Part shown: in pieces, positions 44,561-56,891 of the stretch
Layout: each line of letters starts with the position of its first letter
Numbering within the stretch: position 1 is the stretch's first letter
DNA from: Quercus robur
Taxonomy: Eukaryota; Streptophyta; Magnoliopsida; Fagales; Fagaceae
Direction: 5' to 3'
Length of the DNA stretch: 64,000 nucleotides
NCBI RefSeq assembly: GCF_932294415.1
Contig: NC_065538.1
Span: 76,459,834-76,523,833 of the forward strand
Made by a program: the position numbers and the translations under genes
Notes under the pieces: model-generated
The model's input: the letters and a program-made list of their open reading frames with translations, nothing else
What the model was told of the DNA's origin: nothing
Databases searched by the model: none

Positions 44561-44789
44561 GGAGTCCTAAAGTATGCTAATCACTTAAGCCTTTGAACTC
44601 CTATGTAGGATGCTACTTAAATGAATTGTCAATTTTATTAATCGAAATTCCACTTTTTTCAGACACCAACAAAATGATGAGAATTAAGAAAATGAGGGAC
44701 AAAAAGGTAGTAAAGGAAAATTTATTTATTAAGTATTTTTAGAATTTATCGGCATTTAAAGATTTTTTCTTAGATTTATAATTTTCTCA

Positions 44790-45725
44790 TATGGTAGAGT
44801 GGAAACTTCAATCACAACTTTTAACACATTGTTTACTTAAAATATTTGGAAAGAAGAACCGGTTTGATTCATTTTGCCAAAATGATAGACTAAGTGGACC
44901 AAAATTAAATTTTATGAACTAATTTGGCAATTGAAGTAGAAGTTAAAGGCCACGAATGAATTTTAATTACCCTTGTCTACACCACAAAATGGTTTTGATC
45001 AACACAAAAGTGAAATTAGCTCGTAGATATAATGGTTTGGGAATATGTATCCTTCCTCCCAAAAGGCAGGGTGAGGATTGAGGAAGCATCCATAGTATGA
45101 GCTTTACACTTTTGAGAATGGACAAAACTTAAGTAAGTTTGCACTTAGTTAAATAATTAATATGATATCTAATTAAATTCAATTATATGATTGTATTGAT
45201 CAATGAACAATAATTTAATTTAATAATCCTCGAGAGAAGGTAACATCTTTTATGCTACATTGATCAATACAATCACATAGTAGAATTTAATTGAGAAACC
45301 TAAGGTACAACTTCTATAACTTTGGTCTATAATTGAAATTAGAAGAGCAACATCAAAACATAAGACTAAAGATGTCCCGCCATAATCTGTTCTGAGAAAT
45401 GTTGGAAATGAACACTCAGAAATGACCAACTGTGGTTGGCAACCCAAGGGCTCAAGGAAAATCAATTGCTCAATTTCATCCAAACATTGTGTTTAATAAA
45501 TCACATTTTGTTTCTGTATGGTATGTGGAACGAAGGCAAATGGAGAAAGTGGAGAGTATAAGGAAACGAGAATGTACTATTCCATCCAAACATAGGGTTA
45601 TGCTTCCCTTGCATTTTAGTTTCAAGGGATAAGAATGATTAACAGTCTTCTCCAAAACTGTCGCATTCTTTAGCAGAACTAGAGAAGATTTTACCACAAG
45701 CGAAAACCAAAACTCAGAATACAAG
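44790..45725 (-). pseudogene. F-box/FBD gene 3'-end relic
   Basis: 45480-45725 on the minus strand reads FSLVVKSSLVLLKNATVLEK, matching the last-exon motif ELHVVKNLLKDATTLEKMVI of gene D and its paralogues. 45320-45470 then matches the 3' flank of gene C (AAAGATGTCCCGCCATAAT; CTCAGAAATGACCAACTGTGG). No exon 1, exon 2 or F-box is present. It is the stub of another family member, about 450 bp from the 3' end of gene D. Confidence 0.65.
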
Positions 45726-46168
45726 TGACTATGAGAACATTAGATTTTTCATAGATGATTGGTAGATCATCAAACAAGGAAAAAAAAGGGGTAGAACCAA
45801 ATTCTAGCTGTTTAGAGCTTATAGCACCAAACCAGATCAAGAAATTTAGCAGCAGATTTGGAGGAGAAGGAAACTGCATCATACCTCTCAGGAGGCAAGG
45901 ATTAAAAATTGATGTGCTCAGCTTAGAGTTTCTGAAGCTATTCAGTCAATAGCCAGAAGATCCTCTAAACAACCAAAAAAAAAAAAAAAAAAAAGAAGAA
46001 TTTATAGAATAGAGAGTGAGAAAAACCACCGGCCTATGATATAATCAGAGGTGTAAAGCCAAAGCTTGAAGTAATGTAAACCTTACAAAAGCATTACATG
46101 TACCAAGAGAATTTGGGATAAAAGGCCCAGGAATAGACAGTCTTGATCGGAACAAACCTAGGAAATAC

Positions 46169-47842
46169 TCATGAAATTTCAATTACACAACTTATTGATC
46201 CTCTGGGAAGCATTAGTAACTGTTCACGAACCTCCTTTTGCCTCCCTGAGCCCACTGAGAACTTTACAAGAGAACAAGATATTACCATTTTCTCCAATGT
46301 TGTAGCATCTTTCAGCAAATTCTTTACTACATGTAGTTCTCCTTCAGTTCCACAAAAATTACATATTTTGATGGTCTTGAGTCTTGTAGTGAAACAAGGA
46401 GGAACTGGAGCCAGTCTCCAATCAGTTTTTTCACAATAAGTGGAAAGGCAGATTCCCTACATTGTCATCATAGAACACATGCTTTACCCATAAGTCCATA
46501 GTGGCAATGGTAGTAAATACAAGTTACTGATGCAGTAGTAAATACAGACAGCAATGTTAAATCAAAAGTTGAGGTTCTAAAAAAGTTACCTCTGCAAAAG
46601 CAAGAGAACTAAGACAAGGCAAGTTTTGGAGTAATCTCAACAGTGTCCCACAAGCAAAATCCATTGGCTCCGCATGAAATTCAAGATGGATCAAATTTGG
46701 AAACACAGGCAAACATGCAATGAATTCTTCTGCATATGTGAGAACCTAAGGAACAGTATCATACTCATCAGAACTAGAAAGCCTCAAATAAACCCTTTGG
46801 AGGATATGCCGATGAAAATAAATTATGAAAATTAGAAACACTTTTATCCATTTAACAAGCAATGGAGTTGTACCTTAAGAGTGTAAGGAGTTAATGCTAG
46901 GTTTTTCACATGAGAGAGTCCTCTAAGAAGCTTATTTGCCCTATAAGCATCTCCTCTGTGTCTTGTGGCCCTTTCAGTAATGAAGCTTCCACATCCCACA
47001 TCAAAATATGCCTTAATTAGTGAGGTTGAATCATAAAAACAATAATCACTTAAGAGTCCACCAATGTAAACGAAGCTTTGAAGACTCGTTCCAAAAATCA
47101 ATTTTTGACAATTGTCTCGATTTTCTGTTTCATAAATGGTCAAGTTTCGAAGCATGGGAGCAGATATACAGACAGCTTCCACATTCTCCCACTTGCAAAG
47201 AGCTAAAGTCAGATTCTCCAGGACTGGGCAACCTGAAAAGAGCCGTTTTGTTGAATAGTCCCCTTCAAACGTAACATACTTAAGATACAAGCTCTTGAGA
47301 CTTGAAAAACATACAGAACGGGGAAGCTTGAGCACACGGCCCATCTTTTGAGTCGAATGGCTCATCTCTAGAGTTAAGTCTTCTAGTGAATCACAATTAA
47401 ATAAACAAGGAGGAAACGTGTGTGCATCTAGGAGTCCACAAAGGGCAAGAAATAACTTTCGAACATTGTGTTGTAGTGCATACAATATCCATGTATTGAT
47501 GCGAGAAGCATCACACAGAACATCACATGCAAGTGCAAAATACTTTATGTCTGAGGAGTCACGGAGCATTAGTACTCTTTCCACAAAATTCATGAAGAGG
47601 TCCCTCTTATAGATCAACTCACACGGCATACAAAACACAAAACTGGTAATGGACATCCATAGGTGTTCCCATCTCTTCGATAATATGCTTGTTCCAACAG
47701 CATCTCTTGTGGGAAGGAATGTTAGAATGTGCTGAAGAATTGAGTCAGGTAATTTGCTTATTCTATCTATGCCTTCATTAGTGCTCCATTTGTCACTAAC
47801 CTTCCTGACTTTGGCATTCCGTGTCCGAGTAATTGCCTCCAT
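46169..47842 (-). CDS. F-box/LRR/FBD protein, gene D
   Basis: Exon 1 is 47842-46874 (323 codons), exon 2 46745-46590 (52 codons), exon 3 46456-46169 (95 codons plus stop). All junctions are phase 0 and the product is about 470 residues. The F-box lies at about residues 25-72 (DRISKLPDSILQHILTFLP, LSKRWEHLWMS). LRR-like repeats follow (FPPCLFNCDSLEDLTLEM, SVCFSSLKSLYLKY, LFSGCPVLENLTL). The FBD-type exon reads DWRLAPVPPCFTTRLKTIKI and ELHVVKNLLKDATTLEKMVI. It is closest in layout to gene C and has no acidic insert. It lies in segmental duplication unit 1; unit 2 has no counterpart. Confidence 0.9.
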
Positions 47843-47858
47843 GATTTTGATGGTTTCC

Positions 47859-48430
47859 CTGAATTACAAAATCCATAAGCCTTAATAAGACCTTTCTTCA
47901 TGGCTTAAATACACTCAGCAGGAGTAAAACTTGTACTTCTCTCTCACTCTCTCTCTGGGATATTTATTACACATTGTGGTTAAGATTTTGAATGTAATTT
48001 TCAGCTGTGAACCAAAAGGTCCAAAAAAAAAAAAAGGGTTGGCTCAGAAATACATATACATCTCATATGTATTCAATTTAATCAATCAAAATGAGTGGAT
48101 CCATTTGATCAAAATTATAACCTGAACATTTTCCTTCCATTTTATTTTGCTTACACAAATATATAAAATTCCAAAGCTTCAAATTTTCTTTTACTTGTAT
48201 TTGTTTGCTCTCTCTCAGCAGCCCAAACACATTGATTGACAGTAATGACAAACACCCAGAAAGATTTTTGAAAGTAAGTAAATTTTTCCAAGACAAAATA
48301 GCAAATCTAAACTCAAAAAATCAGTGACAAAACCCAGTATAGATTTTCTACAGCAAACGCATAACAATAATAAGAAACACATAAAACATATATTAATATT
48401 AAAAAAGCAGTGAGGAATGGCCGGGATTAC
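47859..48430 (-). other. 5'UTR intron of gene D (predicted)
   Basis: On the minus strand the donor is TTCAG|GTAATCC and the acceptor AATTCAG|GGAAACC, 16 bases before the ATG. The position matches genes A and B. Confidence 0.6.
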
Positions 48431-49607
48431 CTGAATAAGAACCTCTAGTTTTGTAGTTCTACATAAAATGGTGATGAGGTTGCTCCAGGGTTTATTCCAA
48501 GATTTCCCTATTGCGAAGTTGGTCAGGCTCGTATAAAGAACAGGAAAAGGCTCTGAAACTTATTGTGGCGACTTGCCTAAAGTGTCGTCTTAAAAGGGTC
48601 CTACTAATGGTACGGTACATTTTAGGACCGATGTTATCGGCTTTTAATAACTATCGCCAAAGACGGCGCCTCAATAATCAATTTTTCAATAAAATAAATT
48701 AAAGATTTAATTGCATATTTGGTCATCATAATTTGAGATTTATTTTAAAATTTTTTTTGGTAACAGATTTATTTTAAAAATCATTCTTATACTTTAAATG
48801 TTTTACTTTAATCCTTTTACTTTCAAAACTGTTTTAAAAATGTCTGGTTATTAGATGGGTAGAAATTATTTATGTGATAAAACAAAACTCATTCTATGAT
48901 TTTAAATTGATCTTAGTTTCCACATCGTTAGATGGGTAGAAATTATTTAGGCTCCACATCGTTAAATTGATCTTAGTTTCATGATTTTTCATCAACCATA
49001 CAAGGATAAGGATCTTTTTTTCGTTGTTCCATTATTTTACGTTTTAAAAAAAAGAAATATTATGTCCATAACATTTTCATAACAAATTTTATGTAGCAAA
49101 TTGTTACTTGTTGTTACTAGTGAGCAAAATAGTAATTTTAGTAGTGAATTTAACTTAAAAACTTGTAATATCCTGCCAACTAGGATTTATTATAAAAATA
49201 TTGTGAGCGTATCACTTCTCTTTTTAGAAATAACGTTAGGAAGATGAACAAACCACTTATAATGATTAATTAAATCATTAGAGAGCATTAGAGCACGATG
49301 GAGAAAAAAAGGGGCTATTAATGTAAGTTTATGTTTAATAAGTGATCAAAGAGGTCTTGAATTCAAGTTTCTTTGTCCAACACATTAAGCAAGGCCTTGC
49401 CCAAGGTTTTTACCAACCACATCGAATAGAAAACCAAAAGGAGTTTGATTCCCAGTTCTCTGGCCTAATCAAGGTCAAATTGGCGATGTTATAACTAATT
49501 TAATCAATTATTATATAATTATGAAAATAAATAATAATAATTTTATAACCAATTATATTTACCAAGCAAACATATTTTAATTTCTAACACAATGTTCATA
49601 TCCTATT
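48431..49607. other. Upstream flank of gene D
   Basis: The promoter of gene D should lie near 48440-48700. About 48602-48690 (GTACGGTACATTTTAGGACC; CTATCGCCAAAGACGGCGCC) recurs at 59090-59165 in unit 2, where no F-box gene follows. The rest is AT-rich with no gene seen. Confidence 0.5.
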
Positions 49608-50136
49608 TGTTGAATACTGCCTCAAATTCCTAATTCTAATTTTTTTTGGTGTGGAAGACAGGGAATCTCCTGGACAAGGAATAAGATTAAAGCCTTATAT
49701 AAATATGTATTGTGGCAAAGGATATGGTAACTTTTGCCCTAGGTTCCTCTCATATGGGGAGAGGAGAGGACTTGTAGAAAAACATGAGTAGATTTCTTTG
49801 AAGAGTAGTTTAATAGATTTTTGGGGTTGAAAGATTACCCGTGGTTATGTGTTTGAGAGTTTGTTGTTTTGTAAGTGTGAGAGAGTTATTGGGTGTATTG
49901 GAGTTTTAAGATTGTGAATTTGAGTTTGTGAGAGATCTTGTTTATGTTGGTGAGGTTTTGTGAGTATTGTTTGTGTGAGTTATGAGTGTAGTGAGGTTTG
50001 GTAAGTCTCATTATAATCCATATCGTTGGTAGTGAATTTTTGGTTGGCATCACCCTTGGATGTAGGCATGGAGTTGTTTGGTGTGATTGTTTATTTTCTT
50101 GTTTGCGTGAATGTGCTTTGCTAGCCCTAAATAACA
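49608..50136 (+). mobile_element. Old Ty1-copia LTR remnant, unit 1 copy
   Basis: It starts TGTTGAATACTGC and ends near CCCTAAATAACA. It is followed by TTGATATTAGAGTT, a decayed version of the copia primer-binding site TGGTATCAGAGC. The copy at 59987-60559 in unit 2 has a clearer site, TTTGATATTAGAGCTTCC. The internal region is missing in both, so the element decayed before the segmental duplication. Confidence 0.65.
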
Positions 50137-50502
50137 AGAATTGATATTAGAGTTATTGGTGAAATGTAATCCAATTACTACTTATAGTGCAAGTTGTGGT
50201 GTGTGACAAAGTGCATCCCTAGATTTTTCCATCTTCTAGTGCACTGCTTAAGCAACCCAAAATATTGTCCCCAAGCCAATAGCTTAGCCATTCCCAAACT
50301 ATGTTTGACCTATGTTGTTTGGTTAAGAATGACTCTACTTAGAGGAAAAACCTGAGGCCGTTTTGGTTGTGTTGCCGAGTTAGACAGTAAGTAACTGAGC
50401 CTACTCGGGCCAAGTTATATAGTATGAAAAAGTATCTAATTTTTCTACTGCATGTAACGGAAACACTAGATACCTCCTCCAATAGTATAGGGATGAATGG
50501 TT

Positions 50503-53500
50503 GTTGAGGGGAAAATTTTGATATTCCCAAATAGAATATGGGGTAGCTAAGCCGAAACTCGATGATGGGCCCATGAAATAAAGCCCAAAGGCTTTCGGTG
50601 TTGCGTAAGTCTGCCCAAGCAAGAGATAGAGGCTGCACCCTAACAAGATGACAACAATAAAGCACAATAAACACGTTACTGTTGTTAGTTTGTTATATTA
50701 TTAGTCCTTTTATAGCATCATAGTTCAAATCAATCTTCTAGCGGTACGATATTATCTCTAGCGGTAGGGTAATTCCAGGTTAATAAATGTGTTTACATGG
50801 TAAAAATCATATATTTTCCTTATTATTATTAAGTCAATATAAGGGAATACTTCCATAGTATCCAAAACACTATGACCTTCATCATAATAATAATAATAAA
50901 CAAGGATTAAAGGCTTCATAGTTACAAATAAAAGAGGAAAAATAGGATGGAATGAAGGGAGAGAAAGATCTCCAGCTCAGTGCAGCAAGTATGAAGCTAA
51001 GATTTTGGTGAGTGTGTATTTATAAGGCATGAATGAGATGAATGTGAGCTATTTTTGAGTGAGTGAGATGGGATGAACGCTAAGATTAAGGCTTTTTGTG
51101 AGTGATGGGCTGTTTATGACTAGTTGAGAGACATTTATGGGTTGTGATTATGTGAAAAGGGAAAAGAGTATCTGAGATTAGATGAGTGTGGGTTAAAGAT
51201 GATGAGTGGTAAGCTTGAGAGAAGCTAGACCACGAGCAAAATAGCAAACAAACCCAGAGTTTCAGAGAGGCTAGTTGTCCTCTGGTTAGTTATGGGACGT
51301 TTATGGAGTAGGAAGGTGTAAGCAAGGTGGTGAATGTTAGTGTTATGGTGACTATAGGTTGAGAAAGGTTGTGAGTGAGCTCCAGAGAGCTTGGGGAAGC
51401 TTAAAGAAAGCTTAATAGGGACTGAATTTTTGCAGAATGTAGTCAATGACAGAAAGTTTTAGAGAGGCTCCCCCCCTGTGGGCTGACGTGTGTATGTTTT
51501 TATAATGGAGCTTTAGAGAAGCATTAATTAATAAGAATCCAAAAACGTATGACTAGTCAGATTTAGTGAATCAAGGTTAATCTTCCTGAGATTTTTGGTC
51601 AGAAATAGGAGATTTACTTTAGGGATTGCCTTGCCTCTTTGGGTAATGATGGGATTTTAGAGTGCTTTGCATTAAATGCCAGGATTTCTAGGATTGAGCC
51701 TAATCAATGGGATTAAGGCGTGTATCAGAAACGAATCCTAATGCTGCAACTGAGATTTGGTCCCCCAAGAAGTGAGATTCAACACCCCAAGCCAGGTGTC
51801 AAACTCCAAGTCCACTTCAGGGGGTTTCGCTGGAGATCCCTTTATGCCTTCCAAACCACATGTTCCCAATTTTTCCCCTTTAGGATTCATGGGCTTGGTA
51901 CATGAATCATGTCTTGAACGTTTTTAACATTTATAGTATCAATTTGTTGAGGTTTGGATAACTTGGTTTCAGCTCTCCTTTCGCTGGAGGTACAGTCTTG
52001 AGGAAGATGATGGAGTTCCATCATCCTTCAAACTTCAGCTGATATGACAACCCTTGTGCATTATTCACGTCAGGTAGAGGGTGGTAGAAAGACTGATGGG
52101 ATGGCCCCTAGTTCATCCTCAAAGGCTTGGTTCTCTTGTAGGGGTCTTTAGTTGTTTTTTGGTTAGGGATGAACAAGGGCTGGTTGCCCATTTTCAAGCC
52201 TCTTGCTGGGGACCATTTTAGGCTGAAACCCTTCTCCATTTTAGCACTTTTAGTTGGGCCACATGGCCCTTTCTTTATTTGGGCTTGTTCCCTACTTCAT
52301 GAGATTCTTGGGCCTACAAAATGGGCATTAAAGACATGCTTTGCCATGGGTTTTTTACTCCTCATGGGCTTTAGTTGTTAGTAGAAATAAAATGAATCCA
52401 TAGGCTTTTATAAAATATTTATGATAGATTTTGGGTATTAATTCTCATGGGCTTTAAATAACAACTTGTTTAGTTACTCGTAATTTTTACTATGGATTAC
52501 TTTGTAAATGATATTTTCTTTGGGGCTTTTTTAAATAATGACCTCCAATATTGTTCTTGAGAATAATATTTAGCATGACTTTTAAATAAATATGGTAACA
52601 ACCACTATAATGGAATAATGTGATGTTCTCATGAGTTTCTCTATAGATAATCATAATGGACATGTAGGATGAATCATTACTATGAGTTTTGGTAATAAAT
52701 ATTATAAATGTTGTGATGTAAGATAGATAGTGAACATGAGTTTATAATATGAAATAAATAAATGTCATGGGTCTAATAATCATTACTTTCCATGGGCTTT
52801 TATAAGATGATTGCCATGAGTTTTGAGAATAGATAATTCATAAATTCCATGAGTTTGTAATATTGTAGTAATAGGTTTAAGAATCCAAAGTATCGTTCAT
52901 TATTGGACTTTTAAGTGAAATAATTACGATATAGTATTTTGTCAAGTATTAATAACCTTGAGTTTTTTATAGAATAGTGCCAAGTAGTTAGCTTGGGCTT
53001 TTAATACTGCCAACGTAAGTTGGGCTTTTGATATTATCAATGAGAATTGGGCTTTGATATTGCCAATGAGAATTGAGTTTTGATGTTGCCAATGAAATTG
53101 GGTTTTAAATATTGCCAGCGAGAACTGGGCTTTGATATTGCCAATGAGAATTGGGCTTTGATATTACCAATAAGAGTTGGGTTTTAAATATTGCCAACAA
53201 GAATTGGGCTTTGATATTGCCAATGAGAATTGGGCTTTGATGTTGCCAATGAGAATTGGGCTTTGATGTTGCCAATGAAAATTGGGTTTTAAATATTGCC
53301 AACGAGAACTGGGCTTTGATATTGCCAATGAGAATTGGGATTTTCAAATATTGCCAAGCATAAGTATTCTTGGGCTTTAAATAGAATATGATGTGTTTTT
53401 TGGGTTTATAGGGCTGGTTTTGGGCTTAGCTAAATAATGATAATAAAATTGAATAAAATAGGAGTTTTTGGGCTTTTTGTGATATTTTATATCATAATCC

Positions 53501-53587
53501 AATTTAGATAATGAGATATGAAACATTTATGATTAACATAATAATAGAGCAAAAAATATTTAGGAACAAAAAAAAAGTACCCTAACA
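50503..53587. mobile_element. Large solo LTR (3085 bp), perfect TSD, absent from unit 2
   Basis: It starts TGTTGAGGGGAAAATTTTG and ends AAAGTACCCTAACA, flanked by a perfect ATGGT duplication (50498-50502 and 53588-53592). The flanking sequence continues collinearly with unit 2 across the site (about 61210), where one ATGGT is present and the 3-kb insert is not. No gag-pol domain was found and no second copy of the ends inside, so a single long LTR is the simplest reading. Open frames within (50339-50674, 51720-51905, 52169-52381) are not gene-like. Confidence 0.82.
52990..53365. repeat. 26-bp tandem repeat inside the large LTR
   Basis: About 12 units of TTGGGCTTTGATATTGCCAA plus TGAGAA, with variant units TTGGGTTTTAAATATTGCCA. 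The minus-strand frame 53105-53347 is this repeat read as protein. Confidence 0.88.
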
Positions 53588-53699
53588 ATGGTTTGACCCT
53601 TCCATAAATAGTGATGTTTCTTTGTATATTTATTCACACAAAGAAACATATTGCATACCACTTATTCTCATCGGTCATCTTACAAATTCATGTGAGTAC

Positions 53700-53826
53700 A
53701 CAATAGATGGAATTACTTACTCTCTCCTCTAATTTCCAATGAAACTCTTTGCCAACATCTGAAAGTCTAGAAGAATCATATGCAGTGAGCTTCTGTGGCA
53801 CTAATATGTCAAGATCGATCTTCTCC
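53700..53826 (-). pseudogene. Truncated pantothenate-kinase-like exon at the duplication edge
   Basis: The minus strand reads KIDLDILVPQKLTAYDSSRL then SDVGKEFHWKLEER, followed by a GTAAGTAATTCC donor. It matches the 3' part of the exon at 62497-62674 but stops at about 53822-53826, where sequence of unit 2 begins. It is not functional and marks the junction of the segmental duplication. Confidence 0.75.
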
Positions 53827-54070
53827 AATTGAACTTGAGTCTTAGAGACTCGTGTTCTAAATGTGACCACATAACTAATATAATATGTTTCAATTTTAGT
53901 CACATAACTAATATGTTTACAAAATTAACTTAATGGTCCAAGAAACCTATGAGCTCATATTGAGTATTGACTAGTTTTGCTACAAATTTTAATACAAAAT
54001 ATTTATAAATTGACTTAACAATAAATATGAGTTGTGAGAATTCAAAAACACAATAAATTTAATAAACATA

Positions 54071-54178
54071 TGTTTGTGGGTTCTTGTTAGCTCGACTAGT
54101 AAAGTTTCTTACTGTTAAATAAAAGATCTAAGGTTCAAACTCTGCCTACACTAATCCTCTGTATCTATGTAGCAGTGA
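54071..54178 (+). mobile_element. SINE-like segment, unit 2 copy
   Basis: TAGCTCGACTAGTAAAG (A-box-like) and AGGTTCAAACTCTGCC (B-box-like) match the unit 1 copy at 38541. Both sit in the same flanking sequence. Confidence 0.5.
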
Positions 54179-54810
54179 TGTTTATATGGAAAATGTTGAA
54201 AGTGGCACTACAAATTTAATACATAAAATTTACAAACCGACATAACAATGAATGTCATAATTTATAACAGTAATGCTACAACCTATAGTTACAAACTATT
54301 TTACAGCAATTTTAGAAACTATTAATGTGTCAAATTCTTAACAGTTTTCATTTAGGTTCACCACTAACATCACCTTTATATTTATCAATAATCATTCACC
54401 ACATCAACAGTTTATAAAATAGTTTGGGACTTTAGCATTACTTAATTTATAGTATCTTTAACATCACTTTTTAATACAAACAAAATAAATTCTCACAAAT
54501 TTTTGCAATAGTCAGAGATGTCAACCCATCATAAGTCAAACTAAGATAATAAAAAATAAAGAAATATTAGACCTAGAACCACAACTCAAAACAAGAATAT
54601 TGTGAGATTTTGTGGTGTCCCTCGACTTTCTCAAGATAAAAATGGTATATTTAGTTGGAGAAATTATTCTAAAAACTATTCATAGAAAAAAAGTTTCTAT
54701 GCAATAGATTATATGGTTTCATATGGAAAAAGAATTTGGTATTTTATAAATCTAATATATATATCCTTCCTCTCAATGACAACATATGGATCTTAAATGA
54801 CTATAGACCC

Positions 54811-55371
54811 TACATTATACAAATAAGATAATGTATAGATTCTTGAGATAATTGTTGACATGGGAGACCTAAAAGGATGTCACCTTTATTTGAGTGGAAT
54901 GTGTAGTATATTGATTGACCAAGAGTTGACACGTTTAAAAGTTATGTCCTTACAATTATCATTTGTTATATATGAGCAATTGTAAAAAATGATTCAAAGT
55001 GTCGTCGTCGTCGTTTGAAACATTCTCACACAAATGTATATACACCATCTAAAAAAGTAATTTGTTGCAAAATATTGCCCCCCCCCCCCCCTACATTATT
55101 CAAATAAGATAATGTATAGATTCTTGAGATAATTGTTGTCGTGGGAGACCTAAAAGGATGTCACCTTTATTTGAGTGGAATGTGTAGTATATTGATTGAC
55201 CAAGAGTTGACACGTTTAAAAGTTATGTCCTTACAATTATCATTTGTTATATATGAGCAATTGTAAAAAATGATTCAAAGTGTTGTCGTTGTCGTTTGAA
55301 ACATTCTCACACAAACATATATACACCATCTAAAAAAGTAATTTGTTGCAAAATATTGCCCCCCCCCCCCC
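54811..55371. repeat. 281-bp direct tandem duplication with poly-C junction
   Basis: Copy 1 is 54811-55091 and copy 2 55092-55371. Both start TACATTAT and end in a long C run (ATATTGCCCCCC...). Unit 1 has a single copy with a mixed CCTCCCCCTCCCC run. Short C homology at the edges probably allowed the duplication. Confidence 0.9.
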
Positions 55372-55404
55372 CTTCCCCTCTGAAACTATCACATATATAA
55401 CCAA

Positions 55405-55446
<42 letters not shown>

Positions 55447-55473
55447 AAAATAAATGACGTCGTTATTACACAG

Positions 55474-56891
55474 TGTGAGTCCCTTTTTTTATAGTTCCCT
55501 AGCCCAATGCTGATAGGGGGTCCTGGGAACTAGGAAGGATGGGTAGATGTTGGTTGGATTGGGCTTGACTCCCTACGACTCACTTGGGCCGTTATATGAA
55601 CCAATTTGTGCAAAAGACAAGTGAACTCCACAATATATATATATATATATATATATAAATATAGGCTGAGCAAATAATGAAGGAACAACAAATACACAAT
55701 GCAAAATAAACAATTTTGATTATGAATGCCTGAAAGAAGGTTATATTTTATTTGATTAAGTCAAGCGTTAGAGTACATTTGGTCCTACCCTTGTGAGGAC
55801 ACTTTACAAGGCTCAATAAGCCTCAAAGATCACAGACTTGGCTAATCCTCTTTTGGGTTCTCAAGACTTTTGAAATTTGAGTCCCTTGAATCTGAGTGGC
55901 TCTTCAAATATCTAGACACAGGACCTTTTTCAATGTCTCTTTTCTTTTAATGAACTTAATACTCAAGAAAAAAAAAAAGAAAACCTAAAACCCTTTTCTT
56001 GTATTTCTCTCTTAGTCACTTGTGCATCTGAATGCCCCTTTTGTCTTTATAGCCTCTCCCTTTTATACTATTCTTGGAGGTTCTTTCAAATTACTGTTTT
56101 CTCCCTTTGTCCTTCTACGTACCAGAGCCTGTCCCCTTTGTCTAAGATGTTGGAGGTTAGTCATTTCCTTATTTCTTCTTATTTTGCTCTTTTGGGAACT
56201 TGTACCTGAAAGTTTGTTCACTAACTTTCTACTCGCAGAAGCTTCTTCCTTAGGGTAAACCTAGATTCTCTTCTGAGTTCAATGCTCCCTAATCTTCTTC
56301 TAAGGCCTTAAAAGGACATATCAAGGGTCCTGGGACCTTGATTTTGATTTCTCACAATTTGGACTTTTCCAAAAATGGGATGGATTCCTTCTCGCAAATG
56401 GTGGACTTGAAAGGCCTTTGACCACCTTCCTTTAACTCCATGTCCTCTGCCTTGCCCGAGGTCCCTTGGTTCCTTCACCAGGTCTTGATCTTGAAGCCAT
56501 CATTTGTCCTTATCACTTCTTTCTACATCTAGGAGATTGACTTTGACAGGAATTTCCACAGTTTCTTTTCCTTTTCGAAATAAGTGTGGCTTGTTCCCAA
56601 ACCAACTTTTGAGCTGTCCATGTCCTACTCAGCAACCTTCAGATTTCCCTAAGGAATCTGCTTCCTGGGAATGGAGAACCCATCCGTAGTCTAAACTCAG
56701 GTCCTCTCCCTTCCTAGGCTTCTTTAGTTTTTTCCCTTCACTCATTGGGCTTTTGGGCCTTCATGGACCTTCTTATTTTTCATGGGCTAGGCCTCCTCCC
56801 GTTAAGGCCCACCCCTCTTTTTTCTGTCTCCATGGGCTGGGCTTCTTTGTCTTCATGGGCTGGGTTTCTTGTCACATTTGGGACCTCAACA
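55474..56891. mobile_element. Solo LTR (1418 bp) in unit 2
   Basis: It starts TGTGAGTCCCTTTTTTT and ends GGGACCTCAACA. The flanks are CACAG (55469-55473) and CACAA (56892-56896). Unit 1 reads TTATTACATAGCTATC at the equivalent place, which confirms the empty site and that one duplicated base has since changed. There is no coding domain. The text is rich in GGGCTTTTGGGCC-like pyrimidine tracts, as in the family 1 LTRs, but the ends differ. A TA microsatellite lies at about 55638-55660. Confidence 0.85.

Larger units (their letters stand above)
38296..53826. repeat. Segmental duplication unit 1
   Basis: Collinear with about 53827-62600. Shared markers include TTCTAAATGTGACCACATAACTAATA (38320 / 53850), the SINE-like segment (38541 / 54071), the GA microsatellite (39443 / 55407), CATGCCTTCTTCTTTTCTCA (41430 / 56927), CTTAGGATGAATTAAATAAAGACT (42168 / 57591), CTATCGCCAAAG (48651 / 59128), the copia LTR remnant (49608 / 59987) and the block ending at about 50500 / 61210. 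Unit 1 has a hAT element and a 3.1-kb solo LTR that unit 2 lacks, and keeps F-box gene D. Its right edge is inside a pantothenate-kinase-like exon. Confidence 0.82.

Noticed and set aside
53105-53347. Open frame with repeated NIKAQF motifs
   Set aside because: It is a translation of a 26-bp tandem repeat inside a solo LTR.
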